Under the pieces are notes generated by a model that ran no database searches, was not told the DNA's origin, and worked only from the letters and a program-made list of their open reading frames with translations. Source: Paraburkholderia phenoliruptrix (GTDB lineage: Bacteria; Pseudomonadota; Gammaproteobacteria; Burkholderiales; Burkholderiaceae). Taken from it: a stretch of 64,000 bases of DNA. Of this stretch, positions 51,250 through 59,671 are shown piece after piece (within the stretch, counting starts at the first letter, position 1; each line of letters starts with the position of its first letter). The position numbers and the translations under genes were made by a program. The stretch is taken from the NCBI RefSeq assembly GCF_019511605.1, contig NZ_JAEUAV010000002.1:62001-126000 (forward strand), given 5' to 3'.

Positions 51250-51334
51250 GTTGGATTTGGCCGGCGTCGCGCCCTCGCGGGGAAACCCGCGGCTCGAACG
51301 CCGAGCTTGGCGCGTCGCCACTGAGCACCAAAAC

Positions 51335-51370
51335 AAAAGAGTCCGCGCAGTGAATTGCGCGGACTCTTTT
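51335..51370. terminator. Bidirectional Rho-independent terminator
   Basis: A perfect 15-bp stem including A and T tracts (AAAAGAGTCCGCGCA / TGCGCGGACTCTTTT) with a 6-base loop lies between the convergent mntH and flhC. It can end both transcripts. Confidence 0.93.
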
Positions 51371-51429
51371 CAGGCTTCGGTGCGAATCGGGCGGACCAGC
51401 CGTCATCGCAAATGATGCGGGCGCCTCTG

Positions 51430-51999
51430 TCAGGCGGCTTCGGCGACCTGGGTTGCTTCGATTGCTTCCTGACGGGCCGCCGCTGCCTTCTTCGTCTTGC
51501 CGGCGCGCGAAGGCGGCTGGCATGCACCGCACACGACGTTGTGCTGCAGATCGTGTTTGTGCGCGACGAACTTGCCGGTGCAACGGCAGCACTTCGTCAA
51601 TTGCAGAATATCGGCGTCGAAGAAACGCACCAGCGTCCAGGCGCGCGTCAAGTCCAGCACCGGTTCGGTTTCGCTGTGCTTGCAGTGCTCCAGGTACAGG
51701 CGGTATCCCTTCGTCAGCGCGTCGAGATGCGAGCAGCGCGCTTCGTTCTTCAGGAACAGGTACGTGTTATAGAACAGTGACGCGTGAATGTTCGCGAGCC
51801 ACGTCATGTACCAGTCCGCCGAGAACGGCAACATGCCCTTGGGCGGCGATACACCCTTCACCTCGCGGTACAGGCGGATCATGCGGTCGCGCGAGAGCGT
51901 CAACTCGCTCTCCAGCACCTGCATGCGTGCGCCCAGTTCGATCAGGGCGATGGCGCGAAATACTTCTTGTGCGTCTTCCGTCAGGCTACGCTTTTGCAT
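51430..51999 (-). CDS. flhC: Flagellar transcriptional activator subunit FlhC
   Basis: A 189-residue FlhC with the N-terminal helical region (EDAQEVFRAIALIELGARMQVLESELTLSRDRMIRLYREVKG) and the C-terminal zinc site. Its four cysteines are visible in CCRCTGKFVAHKHDLQHNVVCGACQ. With FlhD it forms the FlhD4C2 complex that activates class-2 flagellar promoters. The ATG at 51999 follows flhD by 14 bases. Beyond flhC lies a terminator, not motAB or che genes, so the pair stands alone here. A C-terminal Lys/Ala-rich tail extends past the zinc domain. Confidence 0.93.
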   Translation of the reverse strand: MQKRSLTEDAQEVFRAIALIELGARMQVLESELTLSRDRMIRLYREVKGVSPPKGMLPFSADWYMTWLANIHASLFYNTYLFLKNEARCSHLDALTKGYRLYLEHCKHSETEPVLDLTRAWTLVRFFDADILQLTKCCRCTGKFVAHKHDLQHNVVCGACQPPSRAGKTKKAAAARQEAIEATQVAEAA

Positions 52000-52013
52000 C
52001 GCAGTCACCTCGA

Positions 52014-52334
52014 TCAGGCAAATTGCTCGGCGGGCTGGCCTGCAAGCAGGATCGCCGCGTGAGTCGGTGCAACTGCAGTGTGCTTCGTCGTTTGCGTCAA
52101 CGCCGACAACATCGAGTGGTCGTTGAAGCGGAAGAAGCACAAAAGCTGGTCGGAAGAGGCCAGTTTGACGATCTGCGCGAGCGACAGCCCGGCAAGCAGA
52201 TCAGCCAGTTCCGACGACAAGCCCAGGCGGAACATGCCGACCGGTTTGTCCTCACGCAACATGCGTTGCGCAAGCATGATGTACGACAGGTTAATCTCGC
52301 GGATTGAGTCCAGCGTCTCGCTGCTACGGTCCAT
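52014..52334 (-). CDS. flhD: Flagellar transcriptional activator subunit FlhD
   Basis: A 106-residue FlhD, the small helical partner of Flh[61 protein letters not shown] is the standard core with the conserved Cys near residue 65. It dimerises and binds FlhC to activate flagellar and other promoters. It is the first gene of flhDC and has a leader of about 150 bases from a good sigma-70-type promoter at 52493-52521. Whether this copy or a second one elsewhere drives motility cannot be told here. Confidence 0.93.
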   Translation of the reverse strand: MDRSSETLDSIREINLSYIMLAQRMLREDKPVGMFRLGLSSELADLLAGLSLAQIVKLASSDQLLCFFRFNDHSMLSALTQTTKHTAVAPTHAAILLAGQPAEQFA

Positions 52335-52492
52335 TTTCTCTGTTTCCGAAGCCCCGAATTACTAAGTCGGCTTTTTGCCGTTATGTCTTTTGTGCCTCGC
52401 CGAAAACGTTGTCCTTCGGCTACAGGTCACCCCTTGATACAGATGGCGACCGTTTGATACATCGCGTTACATTTCGTAACAGCTTGGGACGA

Positions 52493-52521
52493 ATTGTATG
52501 AAGGGCAAAACAAGAAATCAA
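52493..52521 (-). promoter_or_regulatory. Sigma-70-type promoter of flhDC
   Basis: On the minus strand TTGATT (plus-strand 52516-52521) is followed by a 17-base spacer and TACAAT (plus-strand 52493-52498), each one mismatch or two from consensus. Transcription would leave a ~150-base leader before flhD. Confidence 0.7.
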
Positions 52522-52801
52522 TCCCTTCTCAAAAAAATATCTCAAAAAGATACATCAAATTTCGGTAAGAATTTCACAGGCCTGTAATAGCCTATACTAC
52601 GCGGCTTTTCGGGCCTCGTGAGCAATCGTCCGATCCATGAAAACCCTTGTAGGGCGGGCACCTAGGCGTCTTATCCGCGCAACAGGCGATCGTTGTGCGC
52701 ACAACCGGTAAATAAGACTGAATGAAACGGAAGGTGAAAAGCCAAAGCCAAGTGTGTAATTAATACCGTGTGCTTTTGGCCATTTGGGGACAGGTTGAAG
52801 C

Positions 52802-52830
52802 TGTAACTGGACGATCCGGACCCAGTTACA
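52802..52830 (-). terminator. Hairpin downstream of the YeeE-family gene
   Basis: TGTAACTGG and CCAGTTACA form a perfect 9-bp stem with an 11-base loop, 34 bases after the stop of the leftward YeeE gene. A further TGTAACT at 52844-52850 repeats the arm. There is no T-run. Confidence 0.5.
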
Positions 52831-52863
52831 AACGCGGCGACTTTGTAACTTCTTGGGTAAGAA

Positions 52864-54087
52864 TCAGCAGCCAGTGCTGCGTAGACGTTCGACTTCCAGT
52901 CCGAAGGCCGGGCGCAGCCGCGTACCCAGCACGTTGCCGGCAAAAGCCGCGACCAGCCACAGCCAACCGTGCAGGCTTCCGGAGACGATGCCGCTAAAGT
53001 ACGCGCCGATGTTGCAGCCGTAGGCAAGGCGCGCGCCGTAGCCGAGCATCAAGCCGCCTACCACGGCCGCAATGAGCGAGCGCGCCGGCACCTTCCACAC
53101 CGGCGCGTAACGCCCGGCCAGCGCCGCGGCGGCCATTGCGCCGAGAATGATGCCCACGTCCATGACCGTGGTGACGTCATGTGTAACAGGCGCGGCCAGC
53201 GCACCCGCATTCGCGCGGGTCGCCCAGTACGGCCAGTTGACGACGTCCACGCCGAGGGCGGCAAAGATCTTGGCGCCCCACAACGCGAACGCGGAGGTCA
53301 CGCCCCACGGGCGGCCCGACAGGGCGAGCGTCGCGTAATTGAGCAGCACGAGTGCGAGCGCGCCGACGAAGAGCGGCCACGGCCCTTGCAGCCACGGCGA
53401 GGCGCTCGGCGCCCGCGCAGGCTCGTTGACGAGGCGTCCGTGCCGGCGCCGCTCGACGAACACCGTGAGCGCGGCGATGGCCGCGAAAATCGCGAGATTG
53501 AGCGCGATGGCGGCGCCTGCGCCGAGCGTCTTGACCATGGAGAGCGGCTTTAGCGACGGCAGGGCGGTCCAGAACGGCATGTGTGCGGTCGCCACGACCG
53601 AGCCGGTTACAAATGCCGCGAGCGTCACGATCATCCGCGTGCTGCCGCCGCCGACCGTGTACAGCGTGCCGGATGCGCAACCGCCGCCGAGTTGCATGCC
53701 GACGCCGAACATGAAAGCCCCGACCAGCACGGAGGTGCCGGCGGGCGCCACCAGTCCGACGACCGGATGCCCGAACAGACTGCCTGCGGCCAGCGTCGGG
53801 AAGAACAGGACGACGCCTACGGCGAGCATCAGCATCTGCGCGCGAAGCCCGGCGCCCCGGCCGTCCGCGATGAATACGCGCCAGGCCGACGTAAAGCCGA
53901 ATGCCGCGTGATAAAGCGAGATGCCGAGCAGCGCGCCGACGATATACAGCGCAGCCTGGCGGCCGCTGACCGCTTGCGCGAGGTAGACGGCGCCGAGCGC
54001 GATAAGTAGAAGCGCTGCGGCGAGCGGCTTCGGGTTCACGCCAAAGCGGCGCGGCGGGCGGGAGAGGGCGGTGGAGAGATCGGACAT
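52864..54087 (-). CDS. YeeE/YedE-family (TsuA-like) sulfur permease
   Basis: A 407-residue inner-membrane protein with about nine to ten helices and two related halves. The conserved Cys motifs of thiosulfate permease TsuA are present: GMQLGGGCASGTLYTVGGGS and the C-terminal LAYGCNIGAYFSGIVSGSLHGW. The family takes up thiosulfate or related sulfur species through thiol relays. ATG at 54087 is chosen, removing an N-terminal extension without homology. It stands alone with no TusA-like partner visible. Its substrate (thiosulfate versus another sulfur species) is unproven. Confidence 0.85.
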   Translation of the reverse strand: MSDLSTALSRPPRRFGVNPKPLAAALLLIALGAVYLAQAVSGRQAALYIVGALLGISLYHAAFGFTSAWRVFIADGRGAGLRAQMLMLAVGVVLFFPTLAAGSLFGHPVVGLVAPAGTSVLVGAFMFGVGMQLGGGCASGTLYTVGGGSTRMIVTLAAFVTGSVVATAHMPFWTALPSLKPLSMVKTLGAGAAIALNLAIFAAIAALTVFVERRRHGRLVNEPARAPSASPWLQGPWPLFVGALALVLLNYATLALSGRPWGVTSAFALWGAKIFAALGVDVVNWPYWATRANAGALAAPVTHDVTTVMDVGIILGAMAAAALAGRYAPVWKVPARSLIAAVVGGLMLGYGARLAYGCNIGAYFSGIVSGSLHGWLWLVAAFAGNVLGTRLRPAFGLEVERLRSTGC

Positions 54088-54705
54088 ATGTGCAGGCGGA
54101 CAGCAGGGCGAGGTGATGGTTGGGATGGGGTTGCGGTTCTGGCTTCTGGGTATGTGGCGTGGATACCGTCGCGGCGCTGGAGTTAGGTGTCCAGTCGGAA
54201 CTTGGGGTAGGACCTGGATCAACAGCTCAGGGCAGCGGCGCGGGCCAGCGGTTCAGGCCCAGCCGCGTAAGCCAGGCGGCGCGGGCCAGCGGCTCAGGCC
54301 AGCAACTCTGGCCAGTAGTTCGGACCAGTAGCTCAAGCCACCAGCTCCCACCGGAAGGCGGGCCGCGCTGAGGCCAAAGGCCCGGCCCGGAGACTCAGGC
54401 AACGCCCCATGCCACGCACTTGGACCACGCAAATAATCAAAATGAATCAAAAAAGATAGCACGTAGTGCGTAATCGCGCTGACGGGCGCCGCGTCGGCTT
54501 CTTTCCCATGCCGCTTGTGCGCGGCCACTGTCGCGCAGTTGTCTCTGCGGGTCGGTGTTTAGCCCGTCCGGCCCGTCCATCTCGAGTACTGGCGCTGCTG
54601 GCCCATGCCAGCCCAGCCTGCTGGCGCTGACAGATGAGCACCATCACAACCGCACCACCACAGCCGCGCTTACAGACCGGCACGCCGCAAGACGTCCCCT
54701 GCTGT
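54088..54705. other. 618-base gap with degenerate tandem repeats
   Basis: No gene is supported. Its centre (54245-54350) is a degenerate repeat listed separately. The remainder is GC-rich, with a short AT-rich patch near 54430-54470. It separates the YeeE gene from the end of the MmyB-like regulator gene, both leftward. Confidence 0.6.
54245..54350 (+). repeat. Degenerate 13-bp repeat array, about eight copies
   Basis: The word CCAG recurs at 54245, 54259, 54272, 54286, 54299, 54312 and 54325 (spacing 13-14), with consensus near GCCAGCGGCTCAG. A final CCAC/CCAG pair closes the array near 54341. Copies vary in the middle, so this is an old or drifting array. Confidence 0.75.
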
Positions 54706-55575
54706 CTACCCTTGCGCGGCGCTGTCGTTCGCGCGCTGCTTCGCGGCGAAATCGCGCAGGAGCGCCGCCGTTTGCGGATCAGCCGGAAAGAACGCCTCGA
54801 TCGCCAGTTCGGAGAGCGTTACGTCCACGGGCGTACCGAATACCGTCGTCGTGCTGAAAAACGACAGCGTGCCAAGCGGCGTACGCAATCGCAGCGGCAC
54901 CGCGATCTGGTTGAACGGACTGTCGCCGGCATCCGGTGCTGCGGCGCCGGACGGGGCGGGGTAGGCAGCCAGTTCGTCGCGCAAGACGCTGAGCGTGTCG
55001 TCGGCGCTCACGTCGATTTGTCGTTGCAACCGCGCGAGCACGTGGTCGCGCCAGGCGTGCCAGTTGACGATCGACGCAGCGATGCCCTCGGGATGCAGGC
55101 TCAGGCGCAGCGCGTTCACCGGCGGCTTCAGCAACTCCGGACTCGCGCCCGCCAGCAGCGGCGCGAGCGCATTGTTGGTCGCGACGATCGTCCAGTGACG
55201 GTCGATAGCCAGCGCGGGATACGGCTCGTGGCCCTTGAGTACGAGTTCGACGGCCTCGCGCGCAGCGCTCAATTGCGGATCGGACAGCGGACGCTCGCGA
55301 AAGAGCGGCGCATAACCTGCCGCGACGAGCAGCGCGTTGCGCGCCCGCAACGGCACGTCGAGGCGCTCTGCGAGGTGCATGACCATCTCGCGGCTCGGCG
55401 TCGCGCGGCCGGATTCGACGAAGCTGAGATGGCGCGTCGAAATGTCGGCTTCGGCGGCAAGCAGCAATTGACTCATTCGCCGCCGCTGGCGCCATTCGCG
55501 CAGCAGATCGCCGACGCTGCGACTCGTCGTGGACGGCGCCGAGGGGGCGCTTTGCGCAATCGAAAGTGTGTTCAT
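54706..55575 (-). CDS. XRE-family regulator with MmyB-like ligand-binding domain
   Basis: A 289-residue regulator. The N-terminal HTH is at about residues 22-80 (VGDLLREWRQRRRMSQLLLAAEADISTRHLSFVESGRATPSR). The C-terminal MmyB-like domain (ERPLSDPQLSAAREAVELVLKGHEPYPALAIDRHWTIVATNNALAPLL) probably binds a small ligand, often a fatty acid. ATG at 55575 precedes the domain; the open frame extends upstream with no homology. It is divergent from the SnoaL-like gene at 55723. A palindrome ATTACCT-ccc-AGGTAAT lies 35 bases upstream. Such regulators commonly control the adjacent divergent enzyme. Confidence 0.85.
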   Translation of the reverse strand: MNTLSIAQSAPSAPSTTSRSVGDLLREWRQRRRMSQLLLAAEADISTRHLSFVESGRATPSREMVMHLAERLDVPLRARNALLVAAGYAPLFRERPLSDPQLSAAREAVELVLKGHEPYPALAIDRHWTIVATNNALAPLLAGASPELLKPPVNALRLSLHPEGIAASIVNWHAWRDHVLARLQRQIDVSADDTLSVLRDELAAYPAPSGAAAPDAGDSPFNQIAVPLRLRTPLGTLSFFSTTTVFGTPVDVTLSELAIEAFFPADPQTAALLRDFAAKQRANDSAAQG

Positions 55576-55609
55576 GCCGCCGATGATAGCCAAAGCGTCG
55601 CGGGTATCC

Positions 55610-55626
55610 ATTACCTCCCAGGTAAT
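55610..55626. promoter_or_regulatory. Palindrome in the MmyB-like/SnoaL-like divergent gap
   Basis: ATTACCT and AGGTAAT are perfect inverted 7-base arms around CCC, 35 bases upstream of the regulator start and 97 bases upstream of the SnoaL-like start. It is the likely operator of the adjacent XRE regulator. Confidence 0.6.
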
Positions 55627-55722
55627 CGACTCACGTCGCTCAAACCGCGAATCTTCACTCGGAGCCCGCCGCACCGACCCGCGTGCCGAGCGTAGCGCTC
55701 AATCAACTCAAAGGAGCAGGAG

Positions 55723-56097
55723 ATGAACCCGCATACCGATCTGGTCGACCGTTATTTCGCCGCATGGAACGAGACCGATGGCGTGCGCCGTCGCGAACTG
55801 ATCGCGTCGACGTGGGCGAGCGACGCCGACTACCGAGATCCGCTAATGACGGGCTCCGGCCACGACGGCATCGACGCGATGATCCGCGCGGTGCAGGAGC
55901 GCTTCGCCGGCCACACGTTCCGGCGCTCGACCGACGTCGACGGTTTCGGCAACCGGCTGCGTTTTTCGTGGGAATTGCTGACGCCCGCGGGCGAGGCGAT
56001 CGTCAAGGGTTCCGATTTCGGCACGGTCGACGCGCGCGGCCGCTTACAGAGCATGACTGGATTCCTGGATCAGGTGCCCGCAGGCGCTCAGGCCTGA
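55723..56097 (+). CDS. SnoaL/NTF2-like protein
   Basis: A 124-residue protein of the NTF2/SnoaL-like cone fold: PHTDLVDRYFAAWNETDGVRRRELIASTWASDADYRDPLMTGSGHDGIDAMIRAVQERF is the canonical N-terminal half. The family includes isomerases, cyclases and binding proteins. AAAGGAGCAGGAG gives a strong start. It is divergent from an MmyB-like regulator and is the presumed target. Its ligand is unknown, and there is no catalytic signature I can single out. Confidence 0.85.
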   Translation: MNPHTDLVDRYFAAWNETDGVRRRELIASTWASDADYRDPLMTGSGHDGIDAMIRAVQERFAGHTFRRSTDVDGFGNRLRFSWELLTPAGEAIVKGSDFGTVDARGRLQSMTGFLDQVPAGAQA

Positions 56098-56143
56098 CCG
56101 CCACCGCCACCGCCCAACATCCATCTCCCAGGGAGAGCCCGTC

Positions 56144-56422
56144 ATGCCCGAGCCCGACAGCGTCACGCCTCATTCGCCTGTGCGCGAATTCGCGCGTCTC
56201 ACCCACACCTTCGACGCGTTGTGCGGCGCGATCGCCGGCTTCGCGCTCCTCGCCGGCACGCGGGCGTTCACGTTTACAGCGCTTCTGGCCTGGCGCGAAC
56301 CGGTGCTGGGCGGCGCGGGGCTCATGCTGCTCGCGTTGCTCGGCTGGTTGCGGTGGCGCTGGCCCGGCAATGCGGCGACGGAGCAAGCGCGCGGGCATGG
56401 CGGATCTTGCACGGCGCGTTGA
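56144..56422 (+). CDS. Small probable membrane protein, 92 aa
   Basis: I do not recognise this protein. It has an ATG start with CAGGGAGAG upstream and begins 46 bases after the SnoaL-like stop, so the two may be co-transcribed. Two hydrophobic stretches are visible, LCGAIAGFALLAGTRAF (about residue 27) and GGAGLMLLALLGWLRW (about 56). A short, charged, Arg/His-rich tail follows. This suggests a small inner-membrane protein with two helices. Function is unknown. Confidence 0.55.
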   Translation: MPEPDSVTPHSPVREFARLTHTFDALCGAIAGFALLAGTRAFTFTALLAWREPVLGGAGLMLLALLGWLRWRWPGNAATEQARGHGGSCTAR

Positions 56423-56523
56423 ATCTCGCCGAAGCGCGCGGTGTTGCTTGCTACAATCGTTTGCCGTATTGCGCTCAAGGCAAACCATTCCAATAACTGC
56501 AAGCAAATTTGCATGGAGACACA

Positions 56524-56988
56524 GTGCTAAAAAATCTTGATCCGCTGCTCAACGCCGACATCCTGCATGCACTCCGCTCAATGGGTCATGGCGACGAACT
56601 CGTGATTTGCGACGCGAACTTTCCTGCCGACTCCGTCGCGCATTCCACGGTGCTCGGCAAGCTGCTTCGAATGGACGGCGTGAGCGCACCGCGTGCGGTT
56701 CGTGCGGTGCTCTCGGTCATGCCGCTCGATACGTTCATCGAACAACCGGCGTCGCGCATGGAAGTGGTCGGCGAGCCGCATACGCTGCCGGCCGTGCAGC
56801 GCGAGGCTCAGAACGAAGTGAATTCAGCTGAGGGCCGCGAGGTGCCGTTTGCGTCCATCGAGCGCTTCGCGTTTTACGAGCGTGCACGCAAAGCCTATTG
56901 CGTGATTGCGACGGGCGAAGAGCGCGGCTACGGCTGCTTCGTGTTCACAAAGGGCGTGCTGCTCGCACCGGACGCGCCGCGTTCGTAG
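56524..56988 (+). CDS. RbsD/FucU-family sugar mutarotase
   Basis: A 154-residue RbsD/FucU protein, which interconverts anomers of fucose or ribose. It begins LKNLDPLLNADILHALRSMGHGDELVICDANFPADSVAH, with His of GHGDE and Asp of DANFP as active-site residues, and ends YCVIATGEERGYGCFVFTKGVL. The start is GTG at 56524, with GGAGA just before it at normal spacing; the frame also runs from a TTG at 56509, which would place that GGAGA inside the coding part. It has no sugar-utilisation neighbours, so its sugar is unclear. Confidence 0.87.
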   Translation: MLKNLDPLLNADILHALRSMGHGDELVICDANFPADSVAHSTVLGKLLRMDGVSAPRAVRAVLSVMPLDTFIEQPASRMEVVGEPHTLPAVQREAQNEVNSAEGREVPFASIERFAFYERARKAYCVIATGEERGYGCFVFTKGVLLAPDAPRS

Positions 56989-57139
56989 TTCGAGGCCCCG
57001 GCGTCAGCGAGCGTCTTTCGGGGCGTTCCGCGCTTGCCCGCCTTGGAAAGCGCGGGCAATCCACATATGCTCGGAGGCGGGCCCGGGAACTGCGACGCCG
57101 CAAGCGGGTCTGCTGCTTATTCATCTACAGGAGCACCTC

Positions 57140-57571
57140 ATGACGCGTCCCGTCGATTCCGGCGTTATTCTCATCGCGCGTATTGCGCTCGCAGTTCTGT
57201 TCCTGTGGGGCGGCGTGATGAAACTGCTGGGCTATGCGGGTTTCGTCGGCTACCTGCATTCTAAGGGCGTGCCGTTCGTGCAGATCGCTGCGCCAATTGC
57301 CGTCATAGTGGAGGCATTGGGCGGCCTGTTGCTGGTGGTCGGCTACAAGACGCGGCCGCTCGGCCTCATCATGGCGGCGTACACGGTGGCAACCGCGGTG
57401 CTGGGCCACGATTTCTGGAACGTGACCGACGCCGCGTTGCAGCGCGACATGGTGATCCATTTCTGGAAGAACATCGGCATCGCCGGTGGCTTCCTGCTGC
57501 TGTTCGTGACGGGCGCGGGGCGTATCAGTATCGACGGCGCTCGCGCTCCGCGCGGTGGGCTGGGCCTGTAG
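57140..57571 (+). CDS. DoxX-family membrane protein
   Basis: A 143-residue, four-helix DoxX/YphA-type membrane protein: GVILIARIALAVLFLWGGVMKLLGYAGFVGYLHSKGVP is the family opening, then APIAVIVEALGGLLLVVGYKTRPLGLIM and HFWKNIGIAGGFLLLFVTG. ACAGGAG precedes the ATG at 57140. Family members are often linked to quinone or redox stress, though their role is poorly defined. It begins 151 bases after the mutarotase and may have its own promoter. Confidence 0.88.
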   Translation: MTRPVDSGVILIARIALAVLFLWGGVMKLLGYAGFVGYLHSKGVPFVQIAAPIAVIVEALGGLLLVVGYKTRPLGLIMAAYTVATAVLGHDFWNVTDAALQRDMVIHFWKNIGIAGGFLLLFVTGAGRISIDGARAPRGGLGL

Positions 57572-57641
57572 GCGCGGCTGGGGCGACGAGCCCGCCGGTC
57601 CGCCGCGCTGTGGTATTCGGCTGCAATCAAGGGAGCAACAT

Positions 57642-57914
57642 ATGATTCAAAGTTTCGAGCAATCCATCGGCGGCAAGGTGCTGCAATTGTGCGCCAGTCT
57701 TGGCGAAGGGCCCACGCCGCATCGCGTGATAATCAGCCTTGCGGATTCCGCGAAAACGCTCGTGGTTCTGGATGCCTCGGGGTTCCTCGGCACGATCAAG
57801 GCGGAGATCGAGGAGCCGGAAAAACTGATCGCCGATGCAATCGCCAAGGCGCAAAACGAAGGGCTGATCGAAGCCGCGGTCAATACCGGCACGATCCAGG
57901 AGGCGGCGCTGTAA
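57642..57914 (+). CDS. Small hypothetical protein, 90 aa
   Basis: I do not recognise this protein. It begins with ATG at 57642 after AGGGAGCAAC, 70 bases past the DoxX stop, and probably shares its transcript. The product is soluble and acidic, with an alternating strand-rich middle (PHRVIISLADSAKTLVVLDASGFLGTIKAEI) and a helical tail (EKLIADAIAKAQNEGLIEAAVN). No cysteine pair, signal or membrane segment is present except one Cys near residue 17. Codon use matches its neighbours. Confidence 0.6.
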   Translation: MIQSFEQSIGGKVLQLCASLGEGPTPHRVIISLADSAKTLVVLDASGFLGTIKAEIEEPEKLIADAIAKAQNEGLIEAAVNTGTIQEAAL

Positions 57915-57951
57915 CGCGCATCGCGCCTGAACTCGCCGTTTGATCAACGTT

Positions 57952-57986
57952 GACAACCTCTGCGGCCGCGAGCCGCGGGGGTTGTC
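57952..57986 (+). terminator. Possible hairpin terminator
   Basis: GACAACC and GGTTGTC form a 7-bp outer stem around a second GCGG/CCGC stem, with a 3-by-3 internal loop. It lies 38 bases after the small gene stop and before the convergent MFS gene. No T-run follows. Confidence 0.4.
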
Positions 57987-58061
57987 GCTGGCAGATCTTG
58001 CGATTGCGATTCGCAACGCGCTATCTCGCCACCTCGCCCCTCAGCGCGACCTCACTTGAGC

Positions 58062-59537
58062 TCAGCGCGAACGGCCAACTCCCACCGAATCCGTTTCACG
58101 CCGCGCCGGCGTGGACGAATGCGGCTGCGGATGCACAAGGCAACTCATCACGCCGCCGAACACCAGTAGACCAACCGAGATTGCGGTCGCCGCCTGCATG
58201 CCCGCGACGATCTGCGTCGCGGCCGAGCCACTCGCCAGCGCGCCGAATGCGGCCACGCCCACCGCGCCGCCTGCCTGACGCGCGGTATTGAGCACCGCGG
58301 AGGCCGTGCCCGCGCGCCGCGCGTCCGCCGATGCGAGCACCGCTGTCGTCATGGCCGGCACGGCAAGGCCCATGCCGGAGGGAATCATCAGGAACGGCAG
58401 AAGCAAGCCGATCAGCGGCGTGTCGGCATCGACGAAATGCAGCAGACCGTAGCCCAACCCGGCGGTAATCGCGCCGGCGATCATCGGCACACGCACGCCG
58501 AAGCGACCCACCACCCAGCCGCTCGCCACGTTCGAAACGAGGAACCCGCCGGTCAACGGCAGGAACGCGAGGCCGGCCTGCAACGGCGTGTAGCCGCGTG
58601 CCCGCTGCAGGTAGAGGCTCAGCACGAACACCATTCCGTAATAGGTCATGTTCACGCAGATGCCGAACAGCACGGCGGCGCTGAAGCTGCGCTTGCCGAA
58701 CAGCGACAGCGGCAGCATCGGCGCACGCGCTCGCGCTTCGACCGCGACGAACGCGGCCCCCGCGAGCGCGGCCAGCACGAACCCGCCCGTGACGAGCGGA
58801 TGGCCGAGCCCGAGGGGCCGCCACTCGATCACCGCGGCCACGAAGGCGGTCAATGCGACGACCGCGAGCGACTGGCCGGCCAGATCGATGCCGCGCGCAC
58901 TGGCGTCGGTTTGCGCGGCGTGCGGCGGCGCAGGACGGTGGGCTTGCGGGCGCGGCACGCACAGCAGCGTCGCGAGAAAGCCCGCTGCGCAAATCGGCAG
59001 ATTGACGAGAAAAATGCTGCGCCAGCCGAAGGCCGCAATCAGAAGGCCGCCCGCCACCGGACCTGCCGCAATGGAAATCGCGCCCGACGCCGTCCACAGG
59101 CCGACCGCGCGAGCCCGAAGTTTCGGATCGTGGCCATACGACTGGTTGAGCAGCGCTAGCGAATTCGGCAGCATTGCAGCGGCGCCCACGCCTTGCAGCG
59201 CGCGCGCCGCGACGAGCATGGGCGCGTCGAGCGCGAGGCCGCAGGCGAGTGACGCGAGCGCGAACAGCACGATTCCCGCCGCATACAGCCTACGTGCGCC
59301 GAAGCGGTCGCCGAGCGCGCCGGCCGAGAGCATCAGCACGGCAAAAGCGAGCGTGTACGCGTCGACGACCCATTGCAGACCCGCGACGTTCGCGTCCAGA
59401 TTCGCGCCGATCTCGGGTAACGCGATGTTGACAATGGTCACGTCGAGCTGCGTGACGACGAAGCCCACGCTGACAGTCGCGAGCACGCGGCCGAGGGCGG
59501 GCGAAACGGAGGTTTTCGAGGAGTTCATGCCGAACAT
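58062..59537 (-). CDS. MFS multidrug transporter, 14-helix DHA2 type
   Basis: A 491-residue drug:H+ antiporter of the EmrB/QacA (DHA2) group, with the helix-1 motif VTQLDVTIVNIALPEIGANL, the helix-2/3 loop ALGDRFGARRLYAAG, and motif C GAISIAAGPVAGGLLIAAFGWRSIFLVN in helix 5. The DHA2 length and about 14 helices fit. It begins with ATG at 59537; a second in-frame ATG at 59528 is equally possible. It probably exports toxic compounds. It is alone on its strand here, followed by the next leftward gene at a distance, and convergent with a small gene. Confidence 0.87.
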   Translation of the reverse strand: MFGMNSSKTSVSPALGRVLATVSVGFVVTQLDVTIVNIALPEIGANLDANVAGLQWVVDAYTLAFAVLMLSAGALGDRFGARRLYAAGIVLFALASLACGLALDAPMLVAARALQGVGAAAMLPNSLALLNQSYGHDPKLRARAVGLWTASGAISIAAGPVAGGLLIAAFGWRSIFLVNLPICAAGFLATLLCVPRPQAHRPAPPHAAQTDASARGIDLAGQSLAVVALTAFVAAVIEWRPLGLGHPLVTGGFVLAALAGAAFVAVEARARAPMLPLSLFGKRSFSAAVLFGICVNMTYYGMVFVLSLYLQRARGYTPLQAGLAFLPLTGGFLVSNVASGWVVGRFGVRVPMIAGAITAGLGYGLLHFVDADTPLIGLLLPFLMIPSGMGLAVPAMTTAVLASADARRAGTASAVLNTARQAGGAVGVAAFGALASGSAATQIVAGMQAATAISVGLLVFGGVMSCLVHPQPHSSTPARRETDSVGVGRSR

Positions 59538-59618
59538 CGTAGGCCGATCGGGCAGGCGATGTTTCGGCGTGGCGTGAAGTGTCGATGTCGGGCGATGCGA
59601 GCCGAAGCGGCCAGCGAT

Positions 59619-59644
59619 AACGGCGCGCCTTCAGGCGCGCCGTT
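59619..59644. terminator. Hairpin between the two MFS genes
   Basis: A perfect 11-bp stem AACGGCGCGCC / GGCGCGCCGTT with a 4-base loop lies 28 bases after the stop of the upstream leftward MFS gene and 82 bases before the next. No T-run, but its position suits a terminator. Confidence 0.6.
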
Positions 59645-59671
59645 CGCATCGTCGTCACATCAAACGCGGTA

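Larger units (their letters stand above)
52335..52863. other. 529-base AT-richer control region of flhDC
   Basis: No gene is supported. It holds the flhD promoter (52493-52521), two TTGATACA copies near 52435 and 52453, an inverted GTTAC/GTAAC pair near 52466-52480, and the hairpin after the YeeE gene (52802-52830). Its base composition is clearly lower in GC than its neighbours, as expected of a heavily regulated upstream region. Confidence 0.7.

Noticed and set aside
52571..52606. A rightward promoter-like TTCACA ... TATACT that might drive a small RNA
   Set aside because: The spacer is only about 14 bases and no terminator-like hairpin with T-run follows within 200 bases.
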